Of a DNA stretch of 64,000 nt, positions 1-11,029 are shown one piece after another; the first letter of the stretch is position 1, and each line of letters opens with the position of its first letter. Location: positions 12,465,001 through 12,529,000 of the forward strand of contig JAUCBN010000043.1 of the NCBI GenBank assembly GCA_035048815.1. Reading direction: 5' to 3'. The stretch comes from Abelmoschus esculentus. Taxonomy: Eukaryota > Streptophyta > Magnoliopsida > Malvales > Malvaceae. Below the pieces are notes generated by a model. It was given only the letters and a program-made list of their open reading frames with translations. It made no database searches and was not told the origin of the DNA. The position numbers and the translations under genes were made by a program.

Positions 1-456
1 AATTTCTTTAACCTTGGCTTGGTCATATTTCCAAGTCTGAATACCACTTGCACTGTCAGATCTAGGTGACTGTGGAGGTAAAAAAAGATTACTTTGCCCT
101 TTTAGAGATATCTGACGTCTCATACAACTACTTAAGTGTTTTTTGTATTGTGTAGTTGAGCCATCCTTGTTCTTTGCAAGTTTGATCTTACAGTGATTGT
201 ACTGTGCTTTTTCATTACCATCAGCAAGCTTAATTATAGTAAATTCTTGCCAAACAGTTGATGTTTTTTTTCTTCTAACTCTCCTCATATAACTGCCAAC
301 TTCAGTATCATCCAAACACTCAGGATTTTCAGGTGTTGGCCTCTCATGAGTAGTATCTTGAACCTTGGAAGTTTCATTTTCTTTTCCTTCAATGACATCC
401 ATCGATGATGAAGAACCAGTATACGAATGATGACCTTGTTCTGAATTATATGACAT
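1..456 (-). CDS. hAT transposase N-terminus with BED-type zinc finger (partial)
   Basis: An open frame runs from the ATG at 456-454 off the left edge, at least 152 codons with no stop. The first 60 residues are acidic and Ser/Thr-rich. Residues of about 70-125 match a BED finger: a tryptophan near the start, a C-terminal zinc-ligand half ending KKHLSSC, and a hydrophobic lead-in (VWQEFTIIKLADG). In the family BED fingers bind DNA at transposon ends or promoters. The first zinc cysteine of the usual CxxC is replaced by tyrosine (AQYNHC), which should weaken metal binding, so this copy may be inactive. The catalytic hAT domains lie beyond the window. It could instead be a domesticated BED protein, but the terminal repeats behind it favour a transposon. 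Confidence 0.75.
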   Translation of the reverse strand, partial: MSYNSEQGHHSYTGSSSSMDVIEGKENETSKVQDTTHERPTPENPECLDDTEVGSYMRRVRRKKTSTVWQEFTIIKLADGNEKAQYNHCKIKLAKNKDGSTTQYKKHLSSCMRRQISLKGQSNLFLPPQSPRSDSASGIQTWKYDQAKVKEI

Positions 457-1678
457 ACGTAAAAATTTAAAATCAAAATTATTATTAATGAATAACATCA
501 AATATAATAAACAAATTCTATAAAAGCAATAATACATATTGCTTAAACAAGATAAAAGAGAATAATATACCACAAATAAATTTCTGAAAATGTCACTCCC
601 GAATTCTTTGTGGCCTCCCCGAATATCATTTTGGAGAGACTGTCAGAAAGAGTCGGTTCTTATAGGAAATATATATTATAAAAATATAAAAAAATAAAAA
701 ATATACATACCTTTGAGAATTTTAGCAAATATTATAATAAATTTTGAGTTGAGGATGAAACTATGTTGAATCCAAGATCAAATAAGCTTCAATGAAATAC
801 AAAATTTAAATACATACTTTATCCCAATGTTAACTACGAACACAAAAATTATATTTATGGTGACAATAATAAAATAAAGGAGAATGTCATGCTAAGTGTG
901 AAACACATTTCAATTCCATGAGCAGTGCAACAAAATAAAATTTTAAATGTATAATCTATAAACTATTTACAAAATTACGTATAAAATTGATTGTGGGTTT
1001 ATAATTACATACAACTAAAACATAGTGGCAAGAACAATTGCGATAACGACAGTGAAAAATAATGATCAAAAAATTGTTATCGATCAAAGGTTCAAAACTG
1101 AATGTAAAACAAAATCAATTAACATGATAAAAACTAATGCTTAAAGAAACGAACATGAATTTTATACTCACCCAACACACACAAATAGAAATACCGAAAG
1201 AAAAGATAAAAAGATTACGGCACAAAAATTCAAAATAAACTGAGAGGTTTTCAATACATTAAATCGCTAACGATGAGAAGAGACAGTGGTAAACGGTGAC
1301 GTAAGGGAGATTGGATAATCGAAAGATTACCTTGTATTTTCGGTAAAAAACAATAACGAATGAAAAAGAGACTAGTCGGAGTTGGTTCGCGAGATGATGA
1401 TAATCAAGATAGCGTAACGAGACACGAAACCGATGCTAAAGGACCGATGGACGGAGGTTGATCGCAAAGGAATGAAAGTGTTTGTTTCCTGAGTGTTTTG
1501 AAAGAGGGGTGTTGCGGCTAAGATGACGATTGACGATATTAAACATTAGGGCTGAAAAAAGCTTAAGACAAAAGGGTAAATAGCACATAAAGCCACCAAA
1601 TTGTTTGTGGGTTTGTAAAGAGCAACAAATTTTACTTACTTTATAAATTAATCCTTAAATTTTCTAATTAAGCTAGAC
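457..1678. other. AT-rich hAT leader, no gene seen
   Basis: Between the transposase start and the subterminal repeats lie about 1.2 kb with no open frame of note. The part at 1260-1530 is richer in GC and could be a 5' UTR or first non-coding exon of the minus-strand transposase gene. I see no recognisable motif. Confidence 0.4.
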
Positions 1679-1946
1679 AATTATAAACGAACATAAACGA
1701 GCTTATAAACGAACATATAAACGAGCTTATAAATGAACATATAAACGAGCTTATAAACGAACATAAACGAGTTTTTTCGTGAACATAAACGAGTCGAACA
1801 CATCTATGTCCGTGTTCATTCGTTTATTAATCGAACATAAAATATTTGTTCATACTCATTTATTTAAGTTAATAAATGAACATAAACGAACATTATACGA
1901 ACGGTTCACGAGCAGCTCGTCTAACACCCTGTTCATTTACACCCCT
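1679..1946. repeat. Subterminal repeat array of the hAT element (GAACATAAACGAG words)
   Basis: The first 110 bp is a near-perfect tandem of about 24 bp built from AAACGAACATA and AAACGAGCTTAT. It is followed by scattered copies of the same words in both orientations up to the terminus at 1946. In hAT elements such repeats are transposase-binding sites. The same words recur near 59340-59490. Confidence 0.7.
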
Positions 1947-1949
1947 AGG

Positions 1950-4613
1950 TGTTATTTGTGAAAAAGAAGGATGGCACTATGAGAATGTACGTTGATTATC
2001 GGTAATTGAATAAGTTGACCGTGAAGAATAAGTATCCTTTACGAGGATTGATGATCTGTTTGATCAATTTCGAGGAGAAAGTTTGTTCTTCAAAGATTGA
2101 TTTAAGATCGGGGTATTACCAGTTGAAATTAAAGGAAGTGGATGTGTTGAAAACGGCTTTTCGTACAAGGTATGGTCACTATGAGTTTTTGGTGATGTCG
2201 TTTGGGTTGACGAATTCCCCTGCTGCTTTTATGGAAATGATGAACCGAGTGTTTCATGAATACTTGGACCATTTTGTGGTAGTATTCATAGATGATATCC
2301 TTGTTTATTCGCGTACCGAGGAAGATCATGATCAACATTTGCGGATTGTGTTGAAAGTGCTAAAAGAGAATCAATTGTTTGCTAAGTTGAGAAAGTCTGA
2401 GTTTTGGTTAAAGGAAGTGGTGTTTCTTGGTCATGCGGTGTCGGAAAAGGGTATTAGTGTTGATCCAAAAAAGATAGAAGCTTTTATGGGTTAGAAGCAA
2501 CCGAAATCGGTGTCAGAGGTTCGGAGTTTTCTAGGTTTGGTTGGATATTATCGTAGGTTTGTTGAAGGGTTTTCGAGCATTGTTGCTCCTATAACCAAGC
2601 TTTTTCAAAAGAAGGTTCCTTTTGAATGAAAATAAAGTCAACAAAAGAGCTTTGAGAAGTTAAAGGAGGTGTTAACTAGTGCTCTAGTGTTGGTTTAACC
2701 CGAGTCGGTAAGGACTTTTTGGTTTATAGTGATGCATCTTATGTTGGTCTCGGATGTGTTTTGATGCAAAATGGAAAGGTTGTGGCTTATGCATCTAGAC
2801 AGTTAAGAGTGCATGAAAAGAATTATCCGACGCATGATTTGGATCTTGCGACGGTAATTTTTTCTTTGAAGGTTTGGACACACTACTTGTATAGTGAGAA
2901 GTGTACCATATACACAGATCAAAAGAGTTCGAAAAATCTCATGTCACAAAAAAATCTAAACCTTAGGCAACGAAGATGGATGGAGTTGCTTAAGGATTAT
3001 GATTTGACTATCGAGTATCATCCGGGAAAAGCTAACTTCGTGGCGGATGCTTTGAGACGTAAGACAGCGGTGGAGTTGAGGGTTATGTTTGCTAAGTTGA
3101 ATATTTCAAAGGAATGTGGTTTAGTCGCGGAGTTGCAAGTAAAACTTGTGTTGATTGAGATGATAAAAGTGAAGCAGTTGGAAGATGAAGCTTTGGTACC
3201 TCTTGTGGAGGACATTGCTGAAGGTAGACTGACCGAGTATCATTTTGATGATGACGAGGTTCTTTGTTTTAGAGGTCGGATACCAGTGCCGGATGATGTT
3301 GAGTTGAGACAGACTATCTTGACTAAGGTTCATACTAGTCTGTTTGCGATGCATCCGGGTAGTGTGAAGATGTATAGAGATCTCAGAAGTGTGTACTTTT
3401 GGGTTGGTTTGAAGAAGGATGTGACGGAGTTTGTAGCACGGTGTATGCTGTGTTAGTGAGTGAAAGTTGAACATCAGTTTCCTGTAGGTTTGTTGCAACC
3501 GGTTCAGGTTCCAGAATGGAAATGGGAGAGAGTGACTATGGGTTTTGTGACGGGGTTACCGTTAACGCCGTCTAAAAAAGATTCTATATGGGTGATTGTT
3601 GACAGGTTTACGAAGTGTGTGCATTTTCTTGTTGTGCATACGATGTATTCAATGGCTAAGCTAGCGGAGTTGTATGTTTTTGAGGTGGTGAAGTTGCATG
3701 GTGTGCCAAAGTCGATCATATCGGATAGAGATCCGCGTTTTACCTCTAAGTTTTGCAAGTAGCTTTGGGTACGAGGCTTAGCTTTAATACATCTTATCAT
3801 CCTCAGACGGATGGTCAGTCTGAATGTGTTATTCATACTTTGGAGGATATGTTGAGGTGTTGCATCATTGAGTTTCAAGGTACATGAAAGAAACAGTTGC
3901 CTTTGGTGGAGTTTGCTTACAATAATAGTTTTCAGGTAAGTATACCAATGACACCGTTTGAGGCTTTGTATGGACGTAGGTATCGTACACCTTTGTGTTG
4001 GAAGGAGGTTGGGCAGAAGTATGTTTCTTTACCGCTAGTGTTGAAAGACACAGATGAGAAGGTTAAGCTTATCTGTGCTAAGCTTAAGGAGGCTTTGGAT
4101 AGGCAGAAGTCTTATGTCGATATGAAGCGTAGAGAGGTAAAGTATGTTGTCGAGGATAAAGTGTTTTTGAAGGTTTCGCCATGGAAGAAAGTGATGAGGT
4201 TTGGACGTAAGGGAAAGTTGAGTCCTCTTTTCATTGGGCCATACGAGGTGTTAGAGCATGTTGGCCCTGTTGCTTATCGGTTAAGGTTGCCATAGGAGCT
4301 GGATAGGATGCATGGTGTTTTTCATGTGTCAATGCTTCGTAAGTATTAGACAGATCCTTCGCATGTTGTTCCAGTTGAGGAGATTGAGTTAAGAGCAGAT
4401 ATGACTTATGAAGAATAACCGGTGAGGATCGTAGATGAAGATACAAAGGTTCTTCGAGGAAAGACCATAGATTTGGTTAAACTGCTTTGGAGACACCGAG
4501 GTGTTGAAGAAGCTACTTGGGAGACAAGAAAGAGTATGAAAAAGCAGTTTCCTCACTTGTTTGCTTCAGGTAAATTTCGAGGACGAAATTTCTTAAGAGG
4601 GGGAGAGTTTTAA
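1950..4613 (+). pseudogene. Ty3/gypsy pol remnant (RT, RNase H, integrase, chromodomain)
   Basis: Reading frames change several times. RT runs 1950-2590: VKKKDG, then a stop where RQLNK is expected, then the intact catalytic FIDDILVYS at about 2285-2312. RNase H is seen at 2719-3060, the zinc-binding integrase N-terminus at 3290-3456 (CMLC), the integrase core at 3530-4000 (SDRDPRF) and the chromodomain at 4420-4600, ending EATWETRKSMKKQFPHLF. At least five stops or frameshifts interrupt it. Several stops sit where Trp or Gln is expected, as produced by C-to-T or G-to-A change. It cannot encode a working polyprotein. Confidence 0.9.
4595..4607 (+). other. Polypurine tract of the gypsy remnant
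   Basis: AAGAGGGGGAGAG lies immediately before the LTR start (TTTAACATCCCG), the position where plus-strand DNA synthesis is primed in LTR retrotransposons. Confidence 0.75.
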
Positions 4614-6180
4614 CATCCCGAATTTGGGTCTAGAAGTTTTGGTACTGTTTAGGGAGGTTCAAATTGGATTTCTTTGGTTCATTAATTCCGGGTCATTAAA
4701 ATATTAATATTTTAATCGGGTGAATATTAAATTTCTAGAAAAGTTCTAAAAATTTTAAAATAATGTTTTGAGGCTAAATGAATGTTAATTGAGTCTTAAT
4801 TTGGTTTGACTAAGCTTAATTACTATTTTAGTGACTAAAATGTAAAATTTGAAAAGTTAGTGGCAAAATTGTAATTTTGCCGAAAATTTGGTTTTGTGAC
4901 TAAATTGAAAGGTAAGACAAAGATTAGAATCCTTATAGGTCCATTAACCCAAAATGTTTTAATTAGAGATCATTCACCAAAATTGGTTTTTATTTTACGG
5001 TTAATCACATTTTCCTTTTTCACTCTATTTTCTCATCATTTTCTCACCATTTTCTCTCTAATTTTCTCTCAATGGTTTTCCCAAATCCTTTGCTGAATTC
5101 TTCTCCAATTTTATCAAGATTCATTTCATTTTAATTAGTATTTCAACCTCATCAAAACCTCTCCATTTGTTTTACAAAATCCTAAGCCAATTTCAAGGAA
5201 AATCAAGAGGAGAATTCACGTCAATTTTGGTGAAAGCATCTCAAAGGTAATTTCTTATTTTTTTTTTCAATTATAAGGTTCTTTAAATAATATTCCCAAG
5301 CATTTGGCTTGCAAATCATTAATCTTAACTTGATTTTGTGTTTTAATTCATGATTTTGGAGTTTTAATGGAAATTTCAAGAAAATATTTAGGATCTTGTT
5401 TGAGGTTGTAATTAGGATGAAACTTTATGAAATTATGCTTATTTGGATGATTAAATGAGTATTGTAATGGTCTCACATAGTTTTAATCCCGGAATAATTG
5501 AATCGGTGTTGTTAGAAGTGATTTTCGGGTGGTTTTATGGGTTGCTTTTGATGTTCTATTTTTTCTAGAGGTATGAGGAAGGTTTGAAGGTTTTTTTGTT
5601 CATAATTGAGGCGGTTTAGGTGTTCGATTCGTTAGGTTAGTGGTTGGCGTAGTTTCGGGTGTTTTCGGCTTAGTTTTCGACCTTTTCGGCTTGGTTTTCG
5701 GTAGAGTTGTGGAGGTTTAATGTTGCTGCTGTGTTGAGCATATTTTAATGTGTATATGCTCTGTTTTGGTGATGCAGAGGAAGTGCAAGAAGGCTCTTGA
5801 GTGGCTGGTGCGTTGGAGTTACCGTTGAAGCATCGGCGAAAGCTTGTTTTGCTTGTCGGTGAGTGAATTTGGGTTTAAAAGCGATTCACAAATGTTTGAT
5901 TCTATTTTGGGAATTATGGAATATTGTAAAAAGTTTTCCATGATTCAAGATTAAGTGATTTCTATGGTTTCAGAAGCAATTCCTAAGTTTTTGCTAAATT
6001 GCATTGATTTTATGGAAGATACTTTTATAGAAATGCTTCGAATGCATAAATTGGATTTTGAAATGATGCATGCATTTGTTAGTTGTTGTAAATGCATGAT
6101 TTAGAATGAAATTCATGGCATTTGAAAGCTTGAGAATAAATTGGAATGAATTGTGGTTATTTGCCTAAACGAACATATCG
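4609..6180 (+). repeat. 3' LTR of the decayed Tekay-type element (truncated)
   Basis: The LTR begins with TTTAACATCCCGAATTTGGG, a slightly mutated form of the usual TGTAACATCCCG start. It is mainly AT-rich with no coding potential. No matching TGTTACA end is visible before the different repeat family at about 6181, so the right boundary is an estimate. Confidence 0.6.
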
Positions 6181-7753
6181 GTGTCCATATCACCTCGTAG
6201 TAGTATAGAAGTAAGGGTACCCATTAGCACTAGGCAAGGTCTATGGCATGCCACTCCACATAATCTGTTAAGGAACCCATCAGCCCTAAGCAAGGTTATC
6301 AGTTTTACCTTTCATATAATATTTACTCTAGTAACCCATCAACACCAAGAAAGGTTACCAAATTATCTCATAATCATATAATATATACTCTAGGCAACCC
6401 ATCAGCACTAAGCAAGGTTCCTAATAAGCCACATGACTCAAATATGTCACACCGAACCCTTAATGGTTCCACATACCAGTTTATACCACTAGACTCCAAT
6501 TATTATCCAATTATCTCTTTAACGGGACTAGGTGTTTTTCTCTCGAATTAATATTCATTTTAAAGTTTAAACAACTCTTAGGAACTTCTAGGATAACATT
6601 ATGAGACTTTACCACTTTATCCACAAGAACTTGTCTAATTTGCCCTAGGGTATCGATACCTCTACTTGGAGTATCGAAACACCAGGTATCGATACCCTCA
6701 CCAAAAGGGTATTGAAACGACCTGTATCGATACCCTCCCAAAGGGGTATCAAAACACTTTGACCAATCTTCAGAGTCAACAAGAGAAGGCCTACCCGCTT
6801 CGATACCGATATCGAATCAAGAAGGTCACTAGACGACTCGGTATCGAAACATGGGTAGGGCGTTTCGATACTCCTGCACGAAAAGTGCAGTTTTGAATTT
6901 TCAAACACTTAGAACTCTATCCAAATTCTATCCATTTAATATCAAATTGATCCTAGACCGTAAGGGAACCTTCCTAAATATGTTTAGACCTTAATAATAG
7001 AAGTTCATCAACAAATGCATGATCCACCAATAAAGACCACCTTAAACTTAAGCAATCATACCAAACCAATCAACAAGCATGCTAATAAGCTTAAAACATG
7101 ATATGCATGATGATTAAGAGTTGGAAGGATACCAACCGTAGCAACAAAAGCAGCAAACCCGAGATCCAAGCTCAATCTCAAGATTTCTCATTCCTCAAGC
7201 ATTGAGAAAACTCTCCAACCTCTTTCTCTACAAGAGAAAGATGAAAAACAGATTAGGAACATCTTATGGATGATTTTTGGAGCTTTAAACTCTAAAAGAG
7301 CTAAGATTTAAGCTCCTAAAAACCAAAACCCGAACTCAACCTAAAACCTCTCTTAAACCCCTTCTCTTCTCCAAACCAACACTTTCTTACCTTATTTTAT
7401 AGATTATAATCAGCCCTAGAACATCTTCCTTAACATAAAAACGAGATTTCAACCAAAACTCTTAAATTTCTAACCTTTTACATTTCTTTTCTTGCTTCCA
7501 AAAGATGAAGAAGTGAAGAGAAAAAGAGTAAGGATGAGCTCACTCTGCAGGGGGAATTAAAACCCCAAACCTCTCTTTCTCCTATTTTGACATTTACCAA
7601 AATGTCCTCACCCAAACTCTTAAGGCCCAAACCACTCAAAACCCAACAAGTCTAAGACCCAATAAGGCCCAAACTACATAAACTTGGAGCCCAAAACTGA
7701 AGCCCAACTCTTCAGGTTAACCCGACACTCGGATCCGAATCCAGGTTGTGACA
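6181..7753 (-). repeat. Gypsy LTR on the minus strand (solo or truncated)
   Basis: Read on the minus strand it starts at 7753 with TGTCACAACCTGGATTCGGA, closely similar to the LTR start of the complete Tekay element at 49613. There is no polypurine tract outside 7753, so this is a 5' LTR end or a solo LTR. Going leftwards it contains GGCCCAA-rich sequence, a cluster of TATCGATA palindromes (about 6650-6880) and four or five copies of a CCCATCAGCACTAAGCAAGG unit (6210-6420). No PBS is seen at the left end. Much the same arrangement recurs at 43741-45332. Confidence 0.7.
6650..6885. repeat. TATCGATA palindrome cluster inside LTR
   Basis: Repeated GGTATCGATACC, GTATCGAAAC and TTTCGATAC words occur every 20-40 bp. 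GGTATCGATACC is a perfect 12-bp palindrome. Open frames through here translate the repeat and are not genes. Confidence 0.85.
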
Positions 7754-8982
7754 TTTTGACACTGGTATACGAAAATCTCGTACCAGTATTTTAGTGTTTT
7801 GAGTTTTCAGAATATTGTTTCATTACATGAGATAAGGAATATCAATACAAGGTTTAACCAGTACCAATATACTATAAAATTTTATATCAATACGGAGTGA
7901 TTTTTATAGGTACGCCATGACTTTGAAAAATTCTAACAAGTTAATTTTGTATCAACACATTATAAGTACCAATTCCCAAAGGTATTGTACCGGCACGTGA
8001 AGACATGTACCGATACTCATAGAGTATTTTGTTAAAAAATATTGATTTTAGTCTTTGAGAACTAAAAAGTTATGATACTTGATCTAATAAAACCGTAATA
8101 AAATAAGATACAAAACTGAAAAAATGCCATTATATTCACTTATATGGGCATAATGCGTAAAAATAATCAAAATATAAATGGTAACTCGATAACAATAGTA
8201 ACTTTTAGCTCACGATAATTGTTATGATGTTGATGGATGCCTTGTAAACACTTATTTAGTAGAGTCAACTTAACTTAATCTATATAATAACGTGAGTTAG
8301 ATAGAAATAATAAGTGAGAATGGTTAATATATACATCGATAATATATTAACAATTTGGTAGCATAAAATTTATGATATGTTAATGATTGTTGAGATTGGG
8401 ATACCTAGAAAGAAAGTGTTGCAACACCATGATTATGAAGGTTACTGATGTTGTGTAACTCGAGCCTGATTCGAAGATGTTCGAGGGATTTTGAGTACTG
8501 ATATATATTTTGATGTTAGGAGATTTAGTCTCACTCAGAGTGTAAATATTAGATGAGAGATTTTTAGCATGAGTAAATATTCCGATTTTATATGACTTGG
8601 CCTCACTGTTACACCCTCAAACTAGATATCACGTTTGAACCTTAAGCCAAAATAAAAACCATAAATTTTTTTAAACTGGATTAGTCTAACAAATAATTCT
8701 CAAAAATATTTAAAACTAATGATATTATATATATATATATAACATTATAAATGATTTTCACTTAAAATAAAATATCAAATATTAAATTTGATTAAAATAA
8801 ATATATTGATAAATTAATTGAATTGTTGTATTCTTATATGACAATCATATATCGATAAATTTAGTGACTTTTGACATATAAGTATTCAAATACTTTTATA
8901 TATCTATAAATGATTACAGTGAAAAATCAAATAATATTTGTATGAGAAGATTTGAGTTTAATTATAATTTTTGTAAGATATA
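7754..8982. other. AT-rich repeat debris, no gene seen
   Basis: Fragments such as GTACCGATAC and TGGTACGAG (7765-8030) and a stretch at 8400-8620 (TGTTGCAACAC, TTCGAAGATGTTCGAGG) resemble pieces of gypsy LTRs, for example the region at 50950-51070. They are too degraded to delimit. Nothing coding is visible. Confidence 0.4.
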
Positions 8983-9235
8983 TATTTCTTTTGTCCCACT
9001 TAATGTGTCCAGTATTAACTTTTTAAAAGTCAAAATTTTAAAACTTTGACCTCAATTATTTTAATTTATTAATTTTTATAAAATATATATATTTTTTAAA
9101 CTATTTGATTGAAGGTTTCTAAAACATATTTTATATAGTTTTATCAATAATAAATTTAAAGTTATAACGAGTCAAAGTTAAAAAAAAAATTGACTAAAAA
9201 AGTTTGAACAAATAATGTGAGATGGAGAAAATATC
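8983..9235. mobile_element. Possible Stowaway/mariner-type MITE (degenerate)
   Basis: The left end reads TTTGTCCCACTTAATGTGTC. The right end, on the other strand, reads TTCTCCATCTCACATTATTTG. The two are imperfect inverted copies about 250 bp apart around an AT-rich core. The wording resembles the common plant Stowaway-like element with a CTCCGTCCCA terminus. The ends have diverged and the TA target site is not distinctive. Confidence 0.45.
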
Positions 9236-9303
9236 ATTTATAAAACGAATAAAAATATTTATAAACAAATACTATATTTTAATCACTTTAAACTATTAAA
9301 ATT

Positions 9304-9812
9304 AGGAGTGTGCAAAAAAATTCGATCCGTTGATCCGATCCGAAATTTTGGATATCCGATACGAATTTTATTTTTTGGATAATTCGAATCGGATATCCGA
9401 AAATTTCGGATCGGATACGGATAGGTATTTTACATTCGGATCGGATATCCGATTATCCGATATCCAAAAATTTAATTTTTTTATACATATAAATATTGTT
9501 ATATTCGATATTTTTACTTGTTATATATGAAAAAAAAATCATGGATAAAAATATTATTATATTCAATAATTTGTTGATTATTATATTTGAAAGCTAAATT
9601 TTTTATGAATAAGACCATCAAATTAAAAAAATACTTAAATTAAATTATAAATTCGGATATTCGGATATCCGATCCGAAATTTCGGATATTTAAAAAATCG
9701 GATATCTAATTTTTTCGGATCAGATACGGATCGTTAAAATGTCAATCCAAAAATTTCGGATAACCGAAATTTTAGATCGGATCGAATCGGATAATCCGAA
9801 ATGCACACCCCT
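9304..9812. mobile_element. hAT-type MITE, 509 bp, with 9-10-bp target duplication
   Basis: The terminal inverted repeats are AGGAGTGTGCA on the left and TGCACACCCCT on the right. They are flanked by ATTAAAATT (9295-9303) and ATTAAAAATT (9813-9822), a near-perfect target-site duplication. Subterminal regions are packed with GGATATCCGAT and CGGATCGGATA words in both orientations. There is no transposase; an apparent 66-codon frame at 9330-9530 only translates the repeats. Confidence 0.8.
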
Positions 9813-9960
9813 ATTAAAAATTATATATATTTTATTGACTATGGATTAATTTACGAAAATAAAATATTTTTTGTTTGCATTTACTAGGGTTTTGTACCTT
9901 TTTGTCAGTTCCCAACGGCCGTTCCCACCTTGAGCCCCAAAAGATCAAATCTCATCCCTT

Positions 9961-9967
9961 TATAAAC
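9961..9967 (+). promoter_or_regulatory. TATA box of the gene at 10017
   Basis: TATAAAC lies 50 bp before the ATG, after a GC-richer stretch and before a pyrimidine-rich leader (CTTCTTCATCTTCCCC). Position and composition fit a plant core promoter with a very short 5' UTR. Confidence 0.5.
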
Positions 9968-10016
9968 CTCCCCATCTTCTTCATCTTCCCCAGCAGAGAG
10001 TTTGAATCTTTTAACA

Positions 10017-10625
10017 ATGTCAAACAAGGCACCAAGTTTCCCAATGCCACAAACTCAACACTTCAATGACTATGGCTTTGATCCACAAATCCACCATTAC
10101 CAGGTTCAGAAAATCATACAAAAACTCCACCTTTCGTCTCTTTGCCTCTTTCTTTACTAACCCTTTTCTTGTTTCCTCTTGAAAACAACAAAACAACAGG
10201 TTTTGGAACGACCAGGGAAGCACAGGAAAAAGACGAGAACCGCCATTGACGATCCTCTGCAGTTCAAGCTTGAAAAACCCTTTTCCAAAGACGACCGAAG
10301 CAATCCACTGAAGGCTAAAACGAAGAAACATTGGTGGAGAAACACTCTCTTGTTCTTCGGCCAGAAGAAATGGGCTCCGAGTAGTGAAAAGAACCAACCT
10401 TATGATGCTCAAGCGAGGGCTATAGCTCCGAGGTGTTCGATTTCAGGACCTGTGTACGTGACTGAGACCGGCTCAAGTGGTTCGACTAGTCGAACCACCA
10501 GCCGGTCGAATTCAGGTCCTTTAGCTGGAATCTCGACTCCTTATCTTAGTCTCAAAGAGCTTAATATGGATCCAGATCAATACAGGGTTTCTACATCTTC
10601 CTTGCCCATATATTTGGTCACCTAG
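10017..10625 (+). CDS. Conserved plant protein of unknown function (2 exons, 170 aa)
   Basis: Exon 1 is 10017-10103 (29 codons), the intron 10104-10199 (GT...AG, 96 bp, T-rich before CAG) and exon 2 10200-10625, ending at TAG. The frame is kept across the junction (HHYQ then VLERPGKH). The N-terminus is Gln/His-rich. A basic segment follows (residues 30-75) with a Trp pair in KKHWWRNTLLFFGQKKW, then a Ser/Thr/Gly-rich low-complexity part. The C-terminus, with SGPLAG, PYLSLKELNM and final PIYLVT, looks like a conserved motif. No signal peptide or membrane span is obvious. I recall similar short plant proteins ending in a YLVT-like motif but cannot name a function. The splice model and codon-like composition make this a real gene rather than a chance frame. 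Confidence 0.7.
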
Positions 10626-11029
10626 CACATTTTTTTAAAGCTTTGTTCATCATGATTCTGGGTTGTGGAATCTGGAAAACTGCAAAAGTAAAGTATTTAT
10701 TATAATGGATAATTTTTTTGGAATTTTAAAAATTACTTTTATTTAGATTATACCATATCATAAAATTATACTATTAATTACATGGAGTGTATGATTGAAT
10801 AACAATTAATTGGGGTTGTATAATTCAAATATAAAGTAAATTATTTATTGAGTTAATTTAAAATTTTAAATAACTTATTATTTAATTTAAAAATTAAAAA
10901 CTTAATTAATGAGGATTTTTTTAAATGAAAAATAATTTGGTATCACGTAAGTAATTTTGAATTTAACATGTTGTATATATAAAAAGTTTATGTTAAAAGA
11001 ATTATTCATTAAAATTAGACATGCAATGT
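10626..11029. other. AT-rich 3' flank, nothing seen
   Basis: The 3' UTR of the preceding gene presumably ends within the first 100-150 bp. The rest is AT-rich without recognisable features. Confidence 0.4.

Larger units (their letters stand above)
1..1946 (-). mobile_element. hAT-superfamily DNA transposon, 5' part, minus strand
   Basis: The segment reads on the minus strand as the 5' end of an hAT element. Its outer end is at about 1946, where the minus strand reads AGGGGTGTAAATGAAC, a typical hAT terminus. Next come about 270 bp of short subterminal repeats, an AT-rich leader, and the N-terminus of a BED-finger transposase that runs off the window. The sequence right of 1946 resumes mid-codon in a Ty3/gypsy reverse transcriptase, so the hAT element landed in that gene. 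The other end and the second target-site copy lie outside the window. Family assignment rests on the terminus, subterminal repeats and BED finger together. Confidence 0.7.
1947..6180 (+). mobile_element. Decayed Tekay-type Ty3/gypsy element, 3' part with 3' LTR
   Basis: The remnant starts inside the RT coding region at the hAT junction and continues through RNase H, integrase and a C-terminal chromodomain to a polypurine tract and an LTR. Domain order RT-RH-IN-chromodomain is that of chromoviruses, and the C-terminal wording is Tekay/Del-like. The 5' LTR, gag and protease are missing. The right limit near 6180 is approximate: there the sequence passes into repeats shared with the minus-strand LTR at 6181-7753. 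Confidence 0.8.

Noticed and set aside
6511..6908. Overlapping open frames on both strands
   Set aside because: They translate the TATCGATA palindromes of an LTR; the peptides (repeats of RYRY and DTP) are artefacts. The same holds for 50417-50828 and 57364-57786.
9330..9530. 66-codon frame with repeated DIR and SD words
   Set aside because: It is the subterminal repeat of the MITE at 9304-9812 read as protein.
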